64,000 nt of DNA from DATJPR01 sp963752915 (GTDB lineage Bacteria; Bacteroidota; Ignavibacteria; UBA10030; UBA6906). The stretch covers positions 15,554 through 79,553 of the forward strand of contig CAVVZZ010000006.1 in NCBI GenBank assembly GCA_963752915.1. Direction: 5' to 3'. The translations under genes were made by a program, and so were the position numbers. The notes beneath the pieces are model-generated. The model was not told where the DNA came from. It saw only the letters and a program-made list of their open reading frames with translations, and did no database searches. The stretch's first letter is position 1, and every line of letters starts with the position of its first letter. This document shows, piece by piece, positions 17,753-27,517 of this stretch.

Positions 17753-19873
17753 TTATCTCAATTCGACCAATCGCGTCAGTGTAATGTCACTCGATGAAGA
17801 ACCCGCAAGGAGGACGTATTTCCCCTTATCGGCAACCCAGGATTTCGCCTCCGGACTCCAGCGGGCAAACGCTCGCATTCCCAACCTGAACTCGACAGTC
17901 GTTTTCTCTCCTGGGTTCAACACGACTTTGCGGAACCCCTTCAGTTCTTTCACCGGACGCGGAACGGGACTCCCCTCTGACTGGACATATAACTGCGCTG
18001 TTTCTGCCCCGGGTCTGCCCCCGGTGTTTTTCACTTCGAACGCCACCGTTACCGAATCCGAGACGGCGAAGGTTTCACTCGACACCCGGAGGTTGCTGTA
18101 TTCAAACGACGTGTACGACAATCCAAAACCGAACGGATACAACGGCGTGATCTTCTGTTTCTCAAACCAGCGATAGCCGACGAAGATTCCTTCCGTGAAT
18201 CGGACGTCAAACACCGGATGCTCGCGTTCCCGCGCCCCCGGCCATCCGGAGAACAGCGCCTCTCCCGCAGGCAGGTAGTCGTGCGCCGGTGAATCCGTGA
18301 ATTCCTTCTCGATCGTCATCGGAAGCTTCCCCGACGGGTTTGCTATTCCCGAAACGATCTCTGCCAGGGCAATGTTCCCGTTCTGTCCCCCATACCAGGC
18401 GTAGAGGATTGCGGCGGCTTTGGCGTCCCATCCCGTCATCCGGATCCCGCTGCCGGATGTCACCACGACAATCGTGTGCGGATTATTCTGGACGCAAGCC
18501 TGGACGCGCGCCTCCTGATCATCGGGAAGGGCAAACGGCCTGTCCCAGCCCTCGCTGTCGTGTGTCCCGACATTGCAGATCACCGCATCGGCTCCCCTGA
18601 TCTGTTCGACCGTCGGATTTCGCACAAACGTCAGCGCCTTGCCATAGACCTTTTTGAATTCGTCGAGCATGAGATGAATGTCGTACCCTTTGACAGCGGC
18701 AGAGCCGCCTCCCGCCGCCAGGGTGTCAACGAATGAACCGGTGAGGAGGATACTCTTCACGTCGGTGGAAAGAGGAAGGATCCCCCCTCCATTCTTCAGC
18801 AGGACGATCCCTTCCCTTGCCGTCTGCAGTGCGACCTGTTCATGCTCGCCAAGCCGATCATTCAGCGAAGGGTCCTTTTTCCGTTCGTCAAACCGCATGA
18901 CATAATACGTTCTCAGAATCGACCTGACCATCCGCTCAATCTCGGCACCTTGGACCTTCCCTTCGTCGAGAAGCGTACGGACATTGTTCAGAGCAGATGC
19001 ACGCGGCATCTCAAGGTCCTGGCCGGAGGTGATCACCTTTTCCCCGTCGTACACTGACTCCCAGTCGGTCATGACCAACCATTGGAACCCAAGCTCGCCG
19101 CGCAGGATATCGTTGATCACGGTTGCGCTCTGGCCGCACCATTCGCCGTTCAGGAGATTATACGACGTCATCACCGCCTTTGCGCCGGCATTTACCCCTG
19201 CTTCGAATGCCGGGAGATAGATTTCGTGGAGCGCGCGGTCATCGACGATGGAATTGCTCCGGCGTCTGTAGAATTCCGTATTGTTGGCCACAAAATGCTT
19301 CAACGTTGCGACCGTCCCGGTGCTCTGGACACCCCGGACGTATTCCTCAACGATCCGGGCGCGAAGGAAAGGATCTTCACCGAAATATTCGAAATTCCGG
19401 CCGCACTGAGAGACACGGTACGCGTTCATTCCCGGTCCGAGGAGAATGCCGATCCCACCTGCCCTGCATTCCTCCCCGATCGCCTCTGCGTAACGATACG
19501 CGAGGGCGGGATTCCATGTGGCGGCGAGGCAGAGAGGGCATGGAAACGCGGTCGATCGCTCAAGCCGATAAGGGGCGAGATTCGCGTCGCGGAAGTTGTC
19601 ACGAATGTGGACGCCCCCGGTCGCATCGGTCATGTACACTTCCTGAAGCCCCAGCCGGGCAATCGGTCGTAAAAAGAAACCCCGGTCACCCCCGATCAGG
19701 GCGATCTTTTCATCAAGGGTCATTTGCTTCAGGACGGAATCTGCGATCGCGTCCGCCTGCGCAGCAGGCCGAGGTCGGAACGTCTCACTGTTCGGCATGA
19801 TGGATTGTCCCATGGTTGTTCCAACGGTAGTTGTTAGCATGAGCGAAAAGACCGCCAACCATCGTTTTTCCAT
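17753..19873 (-). CDS. GH3-family beta-glucosidase/xylosidase, exported
   Basis: The 706-residue product has a signal peptide (about 1-23). The GH3 N-terminal barrel contains the KHF dyad (Lys192, His193) and the nucleophile region LVMTDWES (Asp270). The C-terminal sandwich begins near LLTGSFVDTLAAGGGSAAV, and a fibronectin type III-like domain (about 600-700, VAFEVKNTGGRPGAE) closes the protein. It should release terminal glucose or xylose units from oligosaccharides, acting after the neighbouring endo-GH5. AGAGG precedes the ATG at 19873. The gap to the GH5 gene is 46 bp and to the CE2 gene 45 bp, so the three are co-transcribed. No T9SS tail is present, suggesting periplasmic action. Confidence 0.93.
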   Translation of the reverse strand: MEKRWLAVFSLMLTTTVGTTMGQSIMPNSETFRPRPAAQADAIADSVLKQMTLDEKIALIGGDRGFFLRPIARLGLQEVYMTDATGGVHIRDNFRDANLAPYRLERSTAFPCPLCLAATWNPALAYRYAEAIGEECRAGGIGILLGPGMNAYRVSQCGRNFEYFGEDPFLRARIVEEYVRGVQSTGTVATLKHFVANNTEFYRRRSNSIVDDRALHEIYLPAFEAGVNAGAKAVMTSYNLLNGEWCGQSATVINDILRGELGFQWLVMTDWESVYDGEKVITSGQDLEMPRASALNNVRTLLDEGKVQGAEIERMVRSILRTYYVMRFDERKKDPSLNDRLGEHEQVALQTAREGIVLLKNGGGILPLSTDVKSILLTGSFVDTLAAGGGSAAVKGYDIHLMLDEFKKVYGKALTFVRNPTVEQIRGADAVICNVGTHDSEGWDRPFALPDDQEARVQACVQNNPHTIVVVTSGSGIRMTGWDAKAAAILYAWYGGQNGNIALAEIVSGIANPSGKLPMTIEKEFTDSPAHDYLPAGEALFSGWPGAREREHPVFDVRFTEGIFVGYRWFEKQKITPLYPFGFGLSYTSFEYSNLRVSSETFAVSDSVTVAFEVKNTGGRPGAETAQLYVQSEGSPVPRPVKELKGFRKVVLNPGEKTTVEFRLGMRAFARWSPEAKSWVADKGKYVLLAGSSSSDITLTRLVELR

Positions 19874-19918
19874 CCACAACCTCTTGAGCCTTGTTGGGAC
19901 CGCAGTTTGACATCCGTG

Positions 19919-21019
19919 TTATTCACTGCCGGCAAACAATTCAAACGATTCCATCTGCGAGATCAGTTGATCGGCCATCTTCCGGTGTGTCTCCACGGTA
20001 GGATGACCGTTCGCCACATACCCGCCGGGGAACTCGTCAAACGTCGCGTAGAAGATATCCTCGTTTCCTGCGTCCCGTTCTTCCTCAACGACCTGTTTGA
20101 CATTCTCGCGGATCCACTCCGCGTATGCAGCGACCGCGACAATCTTCACCTGCGGATAGACAGACCGTACCGTGGCAACGAACTCGTGATAGGTTTTCCT
20201 GAAGAGCCCCGAATTCGCCTCGGAGATATTCCCCAGGGAATCCTTCAACCCCGAGCGGTCGTTGAGCCCCAGGCAGATGACGACCACGTTCGGCACCCAT
20301 CGCGGAAAATCCCACCTGGGTTCGCTCGAGTCCATGAGAGTCCGGTCGAACCGGATGGGAATTGATCCCTCCCTCTTCCCCTGCCAGTCGCAGACCATCC
20401 CACTGCCCGATCTGCACGTTGTCGTGTATTGCGCGTTGAAGTGCTGCGCGATCAACACGGCGAAGCCCTTGTCGATGTTGGTGACGGGGAAGCGCTCCTC
20501 CCATGGCAATTGAGGCGCCGTGGCCTCGTTGCTTTCGGCAGCGGTGAACGAATCGCCGACGAATTCGATCTTCCGCTCGGGCTTCGTCGAAGGGGGCAAG
20601 AGCGCGGCACCATTGTCCAGAATGAACCCCCCGAACGAGTAGATCTCGTCAAGGGTAATGTTCCGCCTGCTGAACTTCAATGTGTGGCGCGAGTTCTCCA
20701 GGCCGCTCGCAAGCGCATAGTCGGCCTCGCCCGCTTTGGATCCGTGGAAGACATCCCGGAAATGACCGTCGATATAGACATTGTAGTAGTTGGTGTGATC
20801 GTTCAGTTTCACACCGATGCTTGTCCCACTGAATTCCGCCTGGATATAGACGCCGGGCCACGAAAACCGCGGGTGGAGCGGATCGGTCATATCCCATCGT
20901 CCAAAGTACTGAATGTACGGATTATTGGCGGGGATGAGGCTTGCTGTGTATGTCATCCGATGGAGTCCAAGCATGAGAGTGAGCGACATCAATGATCGTA
21001 ACAAGAATTGGCCGGTCAA
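19919..21019 (-). CDS. CE2-family acetyl esterase (SGNH hydrolase), exported
   Basis: The 366-residue product has an N-terminal hydrophobic segment (about 5-22). A jelly-roll domain (about 35-140) is followed by an SGNH hydrolase. Ser157 is in EFVGDSFTA, Asn252 in GLNDRSG and His338 in NGHPT. This two-domain order is characteristic of carbohydrate esterase family 2, which deacetylates xylan or mannan. The start is the TTG at 21019, chosen for AGGAGG seven bases upstream. It leads the operon with the GH3 and GH5 genes, consistent with attack on an acetylated hemicellulose. Confidence 0.88.
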   Translation of the reverse strand: MTGQFLLRSLMSLTLMLGLHRMTYTASLIPANNPYIQYFGRWDMTDPLHPRFSWPGVYIQAEFSGTSIGVKLNDHTNYYNVYIDGHFRDVFHGSKAGEADYALASGLENSRHTLKFSRRNITLDEIYSFGGFILDNGAALLPPSTKPERKIEFVGDSFTAAESNEATAPQLPWEERFPVTNIDKGFAVLIAQHFNAQYTTTCRSGSGMVCDWQGKREGSIPIRFDRTLMDSSEPRWDFPRWVPNVVVICLGLNDRSGLKDSLGNISEANSGLFRKTYHEFVATVRSVYPQVKIVAVAAYAEWIRENVKQVVEEERDAGNEDIFYATFDEFPGGYVANGHPTVETHRKMADQLISQMESFELFAGSE

Positions 21020-21329
21020 TGCAGTTCCTCCTCTGGGACAGGGTGCGGTGAATCATCAACAAGAAGGGAAACAGTAAGTATATGCATAGAAAGTGCCAGT
21101 TTCCAAGCCATTGAATCGCGTACTCTGATCGTCAATGAGGCAGCCGGAAATCGTGGAAAAGTCATCTGATTATCAATGTGATAAAAATGCTCTGAGAAGA
21201 TAAAGGAGGTCAAAGACAAAATTGAAGATTGAATATTGAAGGGACCGATTGAAAATGTAAACGGTAACGTCTACTTTGGAGCCACCCATTGGCTCGTAAG
21301 CCTCAGCCCCATCCTTCGGAGGGCCCACC
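21020..21329. other. Intergenic spacer between divergent operons
   Basis: No reading frame is supported. An AAGGAGG at about 21204 is not followed by a usable frame. The promoters of the polysaccharide operon (minus) and the TIGR03546 pair (plus) should lie here, but I could not assign them. Confidence 0.4.
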
Positions 21330-21854
21330 ATGTTCTGGTTTAATATTCTCAAGAGTTTCATCAGTATCTTTCGAGAGGGACAAACCCCGGCCCAGGTTGC
21401 AGGGGGATTTGCGCTCGGAACGCTTATCGGATTTTCCCCGATGCTCACATTCCAGGGCGTCATCGTCTGGCTCATTATCCTGGTCCTCGACGTCAACATC
21501 GCCGCAGCGCTCCTCGCCCTAACGCTCTGCAAGCTTGTCGCGTATCTCATCGATCCCCTGTTTCATTCGCTGGGCTATCTCGTCCTGGTTCGCGTGGAAT
21601 TCCTCCAGGGGATTTGGACGACGATGTACAACGCCCCTATCGCTCCGTTGACACGGTTCAATAACACCGTCGTCATGGGGAGCTTCCTCTTCGCCCTGAT
21701 CACCTTTGTCCCCGTGTATTTCGGAATGAAACGGACCATCGTGGCATACCGCACACACATCCATTCGCGCTTCGAGAAATGGAAGATCTACCAGATCCTC
21801 GATAAGAGCAAGCTTGTGAACTACTACCGCCGCATCCGCGATTGGAGGGGATAA
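21330..21854 (+). CDS. TIGR03546 family membrane protein
   Basis: The 174-residue product has hydrophobic segments at about 23-40, 44-70 and 110-130, with TPAQVAGGFALGTLIGFSP near the N terminus, as in the TIGR03546/DUF2062-like family. A basic, amphipathic C-terminal tail (SRFEKWKIYQIL) follows. The family has no established function and is consistently found next to TIGR03545, as here: the next gene begins 4 bp after the stop. GGAGGGCCCACC precedes the ATG. Confidence 0.85.
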   Translation: MFWFNILKSFISIFREGQTPAQVAGGFALGTLIGFSPMLTFQGVIVWLIILVLDVNIAAALLALTLCKLVAYLIDPLFHSLGYLVLVRVEFLQGIWTTMYNAPIAPLTRFNNTVVMGSFLFALITFVPVYFGMKRTIVAYRTHIHSRFEKWKIYQILDKSKLVNYYRRIRDWRG

Positions 21855-21858
21855 TTCC

Positions 21859-23715
21859 ATGCGGAAGAAATTCGTCTATTTCGTCCTGATCCCCGTTGTG
21901 ATCTGCGCCCTCGTTGTCTATCTGTTCATTGACCGTTGGGTCGAATCCGGCCTCGAACTCGCCGGTGAGTCGATAACAGGAGCCAAAGTCGAGATCGACC
22001 ACCTTTCTGTTACACTTTCACCGGTCGGCATCCGTTGGGACCGCCTGCAGGTTGCCGACGCGAACGATGCGTGGCGCAATGTGTTTGAGACAGGCAAAGT
22101 GCAATTCGCGCTCAACGTGGGCCAGCTTCTTCGCGGAAAGTACATCATTGAAACCATGGAAGTGAACAATCTGATTCTCGGAACCCACAGGTCGACCGAC
22201 GGTTCGCTTCCGGCGGCGAAACACCCCGCGGAAGGAACGGGGACGGGCGGGCCGTCATTCGTCGACATCGCGCGCAATGCCATCGGCAAGAACATTGAAG
22301 AAAGCGCACCGGTCAATCTCGCAATGTTCAAGGGAGGCCTGAACGCAGACAGTCTCGTCAAGGCCCTCGATATCCAGACGGTGAAGCGCATCGACTCGCT
22401 CCGGGCTCAGACCCTGGCCGCGTCCAAGCAGTGGGACGCTGCCTCCGCCGATTTCGAAGCCAGCAAGAAGAAGCTTGCTGATGTCGAGACTGCCATCAAG
22501 GCCATCAACCCTTCGCAACTCAAAGGCGTCGACAACATCACGGCGGCGATCGCGACCGTTGATAATTCCGTGAAGACCGTCAAGGATGTCACCGATACGT
22601 TCAACAATCGCAAAGCTTCCGTCGAGGCCGACATCACCAGACTCTCCGGGTCTGTCGCAACGCTTGACGATGTCGCAAAACAGGACCTCCGACATCTCCA
22701 GAGCATGGCCCACCTTCCGGATATGAACACCATGGGCATTGCGCGTCTGTTGATCGGAAAGGAAATGTTCGACAAGGCGCTGACCTATCTTCATTGGATC
22801 GACGTCGCACGGGCGAACATTCCGAAGCACGGCGCACAAGCCAAGGAACCCGACCCACCGCGAATGAAGGGCCAGGACATCCGGTTCCCCGGGGGTCGCG
22901 CATATCCGAAGTTCTGGATACAGAAGATCCTGCTCTCGGGCGGAACGGACAGCGTCGGGACGACAGATTTCATCCGCGCCAGGGGACAGGCAAAAAACAT
23001 CACGGACGATCAGTCCGTGACCGGCGTTCCGCTGACGATTGACCTCGAAGGCTCGCAGGCCGGCGCGCGGGCAATGACTCTTCATGCCCTCTTCGACCGA
23101 ACGAAGGAGGTCCCCTTTGATGAGTATACCGCATCGCTCTCCGGAGTGCCGATCGCGGAATTCCCGATCGGCAGTGCAGGCTTCCTTCCGGCGAAGGTGA
23201 CGAACGCGAGGATGACCTCCACCGTCGCTGTCTCCGTTCCGGGAAATGTGTTCGATATGAACGTCACGATCGTGCTGACCGGGATGCACATTCAGTTCGA
23301 TGTGGAACCGCGAAACAAGATCGAATCGATCGTCCGCGACATCCTGAGCACCATTTCCGGGTTCACCGTGAAACTCCGCCTCTGGAATACCTCCGGCAAC
23401 GTCGACATGGCCCTGGCTACCGATCTCGACGATCAAATCGCGGAGAAAGTCAAGGGAGTCCTCGGTGCGGAATTTACGAAGGTGCAAAACGATCTAAAGT
23501 CAAAGCTTGACGCCGTTATCGCGGCGAAGCGAAAGGAGTTCGACGCCTTCTACGGCGCGAAGAAAGATGCGATTGAGCAGCAACTCACGGGTGTCAAGGG
23601 ATTGCTCGACAAACAAACGTCGGCTCTTGACGCAAAGAAGAAGGAGCTTGCGGACCGCCTCGGCAAGGAAAAGAAAGGCGTGCTTGACAAAGCCCTGAAA
23701 GGAATCTTGAAGTAG
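21859..23715 (+). CDS. TIGR03545 family AsmA-like envelope protein
   Basis: The 618-residue product has one N-terminal membrane anchor (about 5-24). An AsmA-like segment follows (KVEIDHLSVTLSPVGIRWDRL, and GKYIIETMEVNNLILG near 95). A long helical or coiled-coil region spans about 170-290, then a beta-rich middle, and a Lys/Ala-rich coiled coil at about 530-618. This matches TIGR03545, the partner of TIGR03546. AsmA-like proteins span the periplasm and are linked to lipid transport or outer-membrane homeostasis; for this pair that is an inference. It is translated directly after its partner. Confidence 0.85.
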   Translation: MRKKFVYFVLIPVVICALVVYLFIDRWVESGLELAGESITGAKVEIDHLSVTLSPVGIRWDRLQVADANDAWRNVFETGKVQFALNVGQLLRGKYIIETMEVNNLILGTHRSTDGSLPAAKHPAEGTGTGGPSFVDIARNAIGKNIEESAPVNLAMFKGGLNADSLVKALDIQTVKRIDSLRAQTLAASKQWDAASADFEASKKKLADVETAIKAINPSQLKGVDNITAAIATVDNSVKTVKDVTDTFNNRKASVEADITRLSGSVATLDDVAKQDLRHLQSMAHLPDMNTMGIARLLIGKEMFDKALTYLHWIDVARANIPKHGAQAKEPDPPRMKGQDIRFPGGRAYPKFWIQKILLSGGTDSVGTTDFIRARGQAKNITDDQSVTGVPLTIDLEGSQAGARAMTLHALFDRTKEVPFDEYTASLSGVPIAEFPIGSAGFLPAKVTNARMTSTVAVSVPGNVFDMNVTIVLTGMHIQFDVEPRNKIESIVRDILSTISGFTVKLRLWNTSGNVDMALATDLDDQIAEKVKGVLGAEFTKVQNDLKSKLDAVIAAKRKEFDAFYGAKKDAIEQQLTGVKGLLDKQTSALDAKKKELADRLGKEKKGVLDKALKGILK

Positions 23716-23750
23716 AGGGACCGGACAAAGACGCTGCCGCGACAGAGCCG

Positions 23751-24848
23751 TTACAGGTCTGATGTTTTGTATCCAACAGCCCAGTAGTCTGATACATACC
23801 CGGTAAGCGAAGGGTCGTACCAGATATTTCCTTCCATGATGCACGGCCCGCGTGTACTGAGGGCGATGTCCCAACCGACCGTACGGACGGGCCGAAAGAA
23901 TTTGGCCGCCCTCAGAGCCAGCGCCGTAATATCGCTCCAGCATGGAATCAGGAAATTTTCGAGATTGACCCCGGAATCCGGATGGTGAGTGACGGAACGG
24001 TACCCGCCCATCCGGGCGTCCATGACGAGGGCAGTCTTGAATGAACCGTTTTCACGATCGATGTCCGCAATCAAGTTCCCGTGAAGTCCGTGGTCGAGAT
24101 TGGAGATCACGTTGTCACCGACGATGAGTTTCATGTCCGCGGCGACGACCTCGGCGCATCCCTGCGAACTGACGTACGTTACGACCCGAAACGAATGGAC
24201 CCCCTCTCCACATCCAAGGTGCGCGAGGGAAGAATGGTTGTGCAGCTTCTCCTGAATGACAAACAACGAGTAACGAGCGTCGCCCCTCAGTCGCCCGACA
24301 AACCCACGCGCATCCCATGATTCCCCGCCGTGATTGAAGAACCGGCCATCGCGTCGGCTGACGATCATGATCCCCGATCCGTAGGCCGCCTGTGAAGGCT
24401 TCACCAGAAATTCCGACGGGCATTCCTTCAGGAAGAACTCCTCCCACTCGTCGCTCTTCTGCGGGCTCTTTCCGCTTGCAGTCCACCCTGCCACATCAAC
24501 GAAGAACAGCGCATACAGTTCCGGTACGGGGATCCCTGCCGAGAGACACATCCGATAGAAGATCCCTTTGTCCGAGAGGACGGGTTCCCACGCTTGCGGA
24601 TTGAGCCGGCGTTGGATCGAAACCATCTCGCTGCGGCTGACGAACGTCTTCGTCGTTTCAAGGGGAGTAGAAGGATTGAGGAGACCGACTTCAAATGCCT
24701 CCTCGGGGAGATAGCGCTGCCGGAGGGCCAGCATGAAGCGCCTGCCGATTTCCAGGAAACGCCAGTCGTAGCGTGCAAGCGCGCGAAGAAAGACCCGGGG
24801 CGCACTCACAACAATGTCGAACCTTCGGTGGAGCCGTTGTGTGTCCAT
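23751..24848 (-). CDS. Sugar-transfer-associated ATP-grasp protein
   Basis: About 365 residues from the ATG at 24848. The C-terminal half has ATP-grasp features: SEFLVKPSQAAYGSGIMIV (lysine and Gly-rich loop), VIQEKL, and VGWDIALSTRGPCIMEGN, whose Asp, Glu and Asn are expected Mg-ATP ligands. The pattern fits the family associated with sugar-transfer loci (ATPgrasp_ST). It probably ligates an amino or carboxylic compound onto an envelope or capsule precursor; the substrate is unknown. The frame continues 29 codons upstream to a TTG at 24935; there is no good ribosome binding site for either start. Confidence 0.75.
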   Translation of the reverse strand: MDTQRLHRRFDIVVSAPRVFLRALARYDWRFLEIGRRFMLALRQRYLPEEAFEVGLLNPSTPLETTKTFVSRSEMVSIQRRLNPQAWEPVLSDKGIFYRMCLSAGIPVPELYALFFVDVAGWTASGKSPQKSDEWEEFFLKECPSEFLVKPSQAAYGSGIMIVSRRDGRFFNHGGESWDARGFVGRLRGDARYSLFVIQEKLHNHSSLAHLGCGEGVHSFRVVTYVSSQGCAEVVAADMKLIVGDNVISNLDHGLHGNLIADIDRENGSFKTALVMDARMGGYRSVTHHPDSGVNLENFLIPCWSDITALALRAAKFFRPVRTVGWDIALSTRGPCIMEGNIWYDPSLTGYVSDYWAVGYKTSDL

Positions 24849-25037
24849 GAACGGAATATACGACTGAAGATTCACATTCGGAAATCGCTGCCCCCGGTGA
24901 CGCCCGAGCTTCCAACACCCGGACGCCTGCTGCAAGTCTGCCGGATCCCTAATGCCGTACGAGTTTGCCGTTTGCCCTGACGGCGATCGTACTTCGTCCT
25001 TCCCGATCCCCGTCGGGTGCCGGACTGTGATCCGCCG

Positions 25038-26471
25038 TCAGATATTTGCGATCAGTTCGATTCTCATCCAGTTTGCGACGCTTCCATCCTTGAAATAGAA
25101 GCTGCCGGGCTGCAACCGATCCCAGACGAATTGTCCGGAGAAGGTTTCGTTGAGCGTATAGTAGATACGCGACGAGAAGATGTTTCCGCGGTCTTTGCCT
25201 GTTCCTCCGGGGAACTTCGTCCCGGCGAGGGGGGCCTCAGGAGCCGTGAGATGGTAGAATCCGAACGTGCCATTGACGTCTTTCGAGAAGGCGAACGTCA
25301 CGCTCGGGCCCAGGGACATGTAGTTTGTCCAGTATCCAACGCCGCTTTCTTTTGTATACGAGTAATAGTAAAGGTCGGTCCACTTCGGGGTCCGGCCCCA
25401 CATCGGCTCCCACCCTTCCCTGGCCGTCGTGCTGGGATTATCACCACTGAGATAGACCGCCTTCAGGCTCACCATCGACGGGATGACGCCGGTTGCCCCG
25501 GTCCGGTAATCGAGATAGGAATAGCCCCCGACCCCAGTCCACTTCTGACTGCCATAGACGCCGAACTCATAGGCGGCTTCGCCCGTGAAGGACAATCCGC
25601 CGATCAGGGGAAGCTTCACGCGCCCGCCGGTCGCATTGATGTGCGAACGAACCAGACGGTCCATGCTCGTATAGTTCTCTTTGTGGAGAACGTACGCCTG
25701 GATATTCGTTTTACCAAATTCGCCCGTGTAGTATGCTCCGGCACCCGATTCGCCCCCTTCGACGAGCAGTTGCATCTGATCGTGAACAAGCGGGAGAGCG
25801 CGGTCCATGCGCGGGACATATATGGAGAATAGGCTCACGACATGTTGCGGAGCAACGGCGACGTCAAAGCGGACTGCGTCGAAATAGTTGGTCCTGGAAC
25901 CATCAAGCGGAGTTCCGTCTGCTACGAGAAAGCCTTCCCCCAGCACGATGTTCTGTCTGCCGAATGTCACTGTCGCCGGGAAGAGCGCCTGCATGTTCCA
26001 TTTCGCGTAGAGTTGATCGAAGAACACTTCATTCGAAGTGAACCCTTTGTTTGTCGGGGCGAAATAGTAGCGGAACTCGTTCCCCAGCTTGACCGTGGTC
26101 TCAAGCTCCTGTACGGGAAAATACTGAACGGTAAGGAGGCTGCGATACCGCGAGTAGGAACTCCCTCCGTTTGCCGAGGAAGCCAACGTGGTGGCGTTGT
26201 CCGTCGATTCAATCCTGAACCGCTCCTGGAACGAAATCCGGAGTTGTTCCCGATCCGGGAGGGAAACCTGGGGTTGACCGACCTGTCCTTGTTGAGCCTC
26301 ATCGCGTTTCACTCCGTCCGGAGCAACCGGTGAAGTGCGTGCGGCGGAATCTCCCATTGCTGTTGTCTTCGAGGCGAGAACGACCTTCTCAGCGTTCTGG
26401 TTCGATTCCTGCGCCTGCGCCAACTGGAGCCCGATTGCGCACGCGACGATGAGTACCATGACATGCTTCAT
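25038..26471 (-). CDS. Alginate-export-like outer-membrane porin
   Basis: The 477-residue product has a signal peptide (about 1-22, ending AQA). A polar linker follows, then a beta-barrel of repeated amphipathic strands with aromatic girdles (e.g. YSRYRSLLTVQYFP, SGQFVWDRLQPGSFYF). VTFGRQNIVLGEGF and AVRFDVAV resemble the alginate-export (AlgE-like) family. It likely transports or binds anionic polysaccharide or oligosaccharide across the outer membrane. The ATG at 26471 has GAGGACAG upstream. It follows the Cache protein gene by 32 bp and is probably co-transcribed. Confidence 0.8.
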   Translation of the reverse strand: MKHVMVLIVACAIGLQLAQAQESNQNAEKVVLASKTTAMGDSAARTSPVAPDGVKRDEAQQGQVGQPQVSLPDREQLRISFQERFRIESTDNATTLASSANGGSSYSRYRSLLTVQYFPVQELETTVKLGNEFRYYFAPTNKGFTSNEVFFDQLYAKWNMQALFPATVTFGRQNIVLGEGFLVADGTPLDGSRTNYFDAVRFDVAVAPQHVVSLFSIYVPRMDRALPLVHDQMQLLVEGGESGAGAYYTGEFGKTNIQAYVLHKENYTSMDRLVRSHINATGGRVKLPLIGGLSFTGEAAYEFGVYGSQKWTGVGGYSYLDYRTGATGVIPSMVSLKAVYLSGDNPSTTAREGWEPMWGRTPKWTDLYYYSYTKESGVGYWTNYMSLGPSVTFAFSKDVNGTFGFYHLTAPEAPLAGTKFPGGTGKDRGNIFSSRIYYTLNETFSGQFVWDRLQPGSFYFKDGSVANWMRIELIANI

Positions 26472-26503
26472 ACAACTGTCCTCGTTAGGATGGTGAACAA
26501 TGG

Positions 26504-26953
26504 TCATTTGTATGCGCCGCATCCGATAATACAATCATCGACCTTTTCGATATACGCCGTCTTCTCTTCGATCCGCTTTGTTACGGGATTCGACCACTTG
26601 TAGTTCTGCCAGCCGCTCCCTTTCGCCTGCGCCAGCTCTATGCGTTCCTTCACGAACGCCTTGCCGTCTGCATCCTTCAGGTCGATCAATTCCTTGCCGA
26701 CCATCTTCGGGTTTCCGCCGTGCGCCAGGCATTGGCCGTTCATGTCATAGACGAAAATGTAGAGATCACCGTCAATGAACTTCCCCTTCGTGTTGCTGAA
26801 TTCTGCGAAGGCCTTCTCCTTGCCGTTCGCCTTGAAATACGAAACCGCCTTCTTCACCATCGCCTCTGCATCCGCCTTCCCGTGCTTGTCCTGCGCGGTG
26901 AACGTTCCGGCCACAAGCGCCAGCAAGAACACAACTGCGAGCAACCGTTTCAT
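26504..26953 (-). CDS. Secreted single-Cache-domain sensor protein
   Basis: The 149-residue product has a signal peptide (about 1-20). One Cache domain follows: AEAMVKKAVSYFKANGKEKAFAE is the usual helix, then DLYIFVYDMNGQCLAHG, GKELIDLKDADGKAF and a C-terminal WSNPVTKRIEEKTAYIEKV. Such free Cache proteins bind small ligands in the periplasm and often feed a signalling or transport partner. The downstream porin, 32 bp away, is the obvious candidate partner. No membrane or kinase domain is attached. Confidence 0.85.
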   Translation of the reverse strand: MKRLLAVVFLLALVAGTFTAQDKHGKADAEAMVKKAVSYFKANGKEKAFAEFSNTKGKFIDGDLYIFVYDMNGQCLAHGGNPKMVGKELIDLKDADGKAFVKERIELAQAKGSGWQNYKWSNPVTKRIEEKTAYIEKVDDCIIGCGAYK

Positions 26954-27517
26954 ATGAATCTCCGTGTGGTGTGTGATGAATCCCGAACAGTAATTCAGAG
27001 GTCGGAACGCTCGTGCTGATTGCACTGACCCTGCATGGAGCAATTACGTGTCAAGCCGGAAGTCCAAATGGAGTGCCAGAGTGTGCTGGAATCCCCTACA
27101 TCGTGACGGACCTGGCGGCAGGAAAATCCCGAAGGCCGAATGAGAATGTTATCGGGCGATTCTGGCGGGACGAATTAATTCGAGAAAGGAAAATTCGGAG
27201 TGAGTTGCGGGTGGGTGATTTCAAAGAAGGGTGATTTTGTAATCCTGACCCCGATTTATAAGTCAATTCTTCACTGAGAGAGCCCGGACTCGTAAAAATT
27301 AACAGAAGAAATGAGAATTAGAGGACCGCAGAAGTCGATAGTTGACCACGTGCTTGGAAAGGACGACCATTTTCTTCAGGCGAAACAAGAATTGAATGGC
27401 CGAAGAGAAGCAGGGGGGAACACATCCGAGGATTGAACCGAGGATATTCAGAAGAGCCGAAGCATGAGAAATGTCCGGGCACTTCGGTCAGGGCCAGCCG
27501 CTCCCGTTGTCAGGGTT
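26954..27517. other. Intergenic spacer, no gene recognised
   Basis: About 560 bp of somewhat AT-richer sequence. The open frames here are short and lack ribosome binding sites and family features. No tRNA or clear terminator was seen. Confidence 0.4.

Noticed and set aside
22255..23487. 410-codon minus-strand frame inside the TIGR03545 gene
   Set aside because: Shadow of a real gene; composition is His/Arg/Asp-rich and no motif is recognisable.
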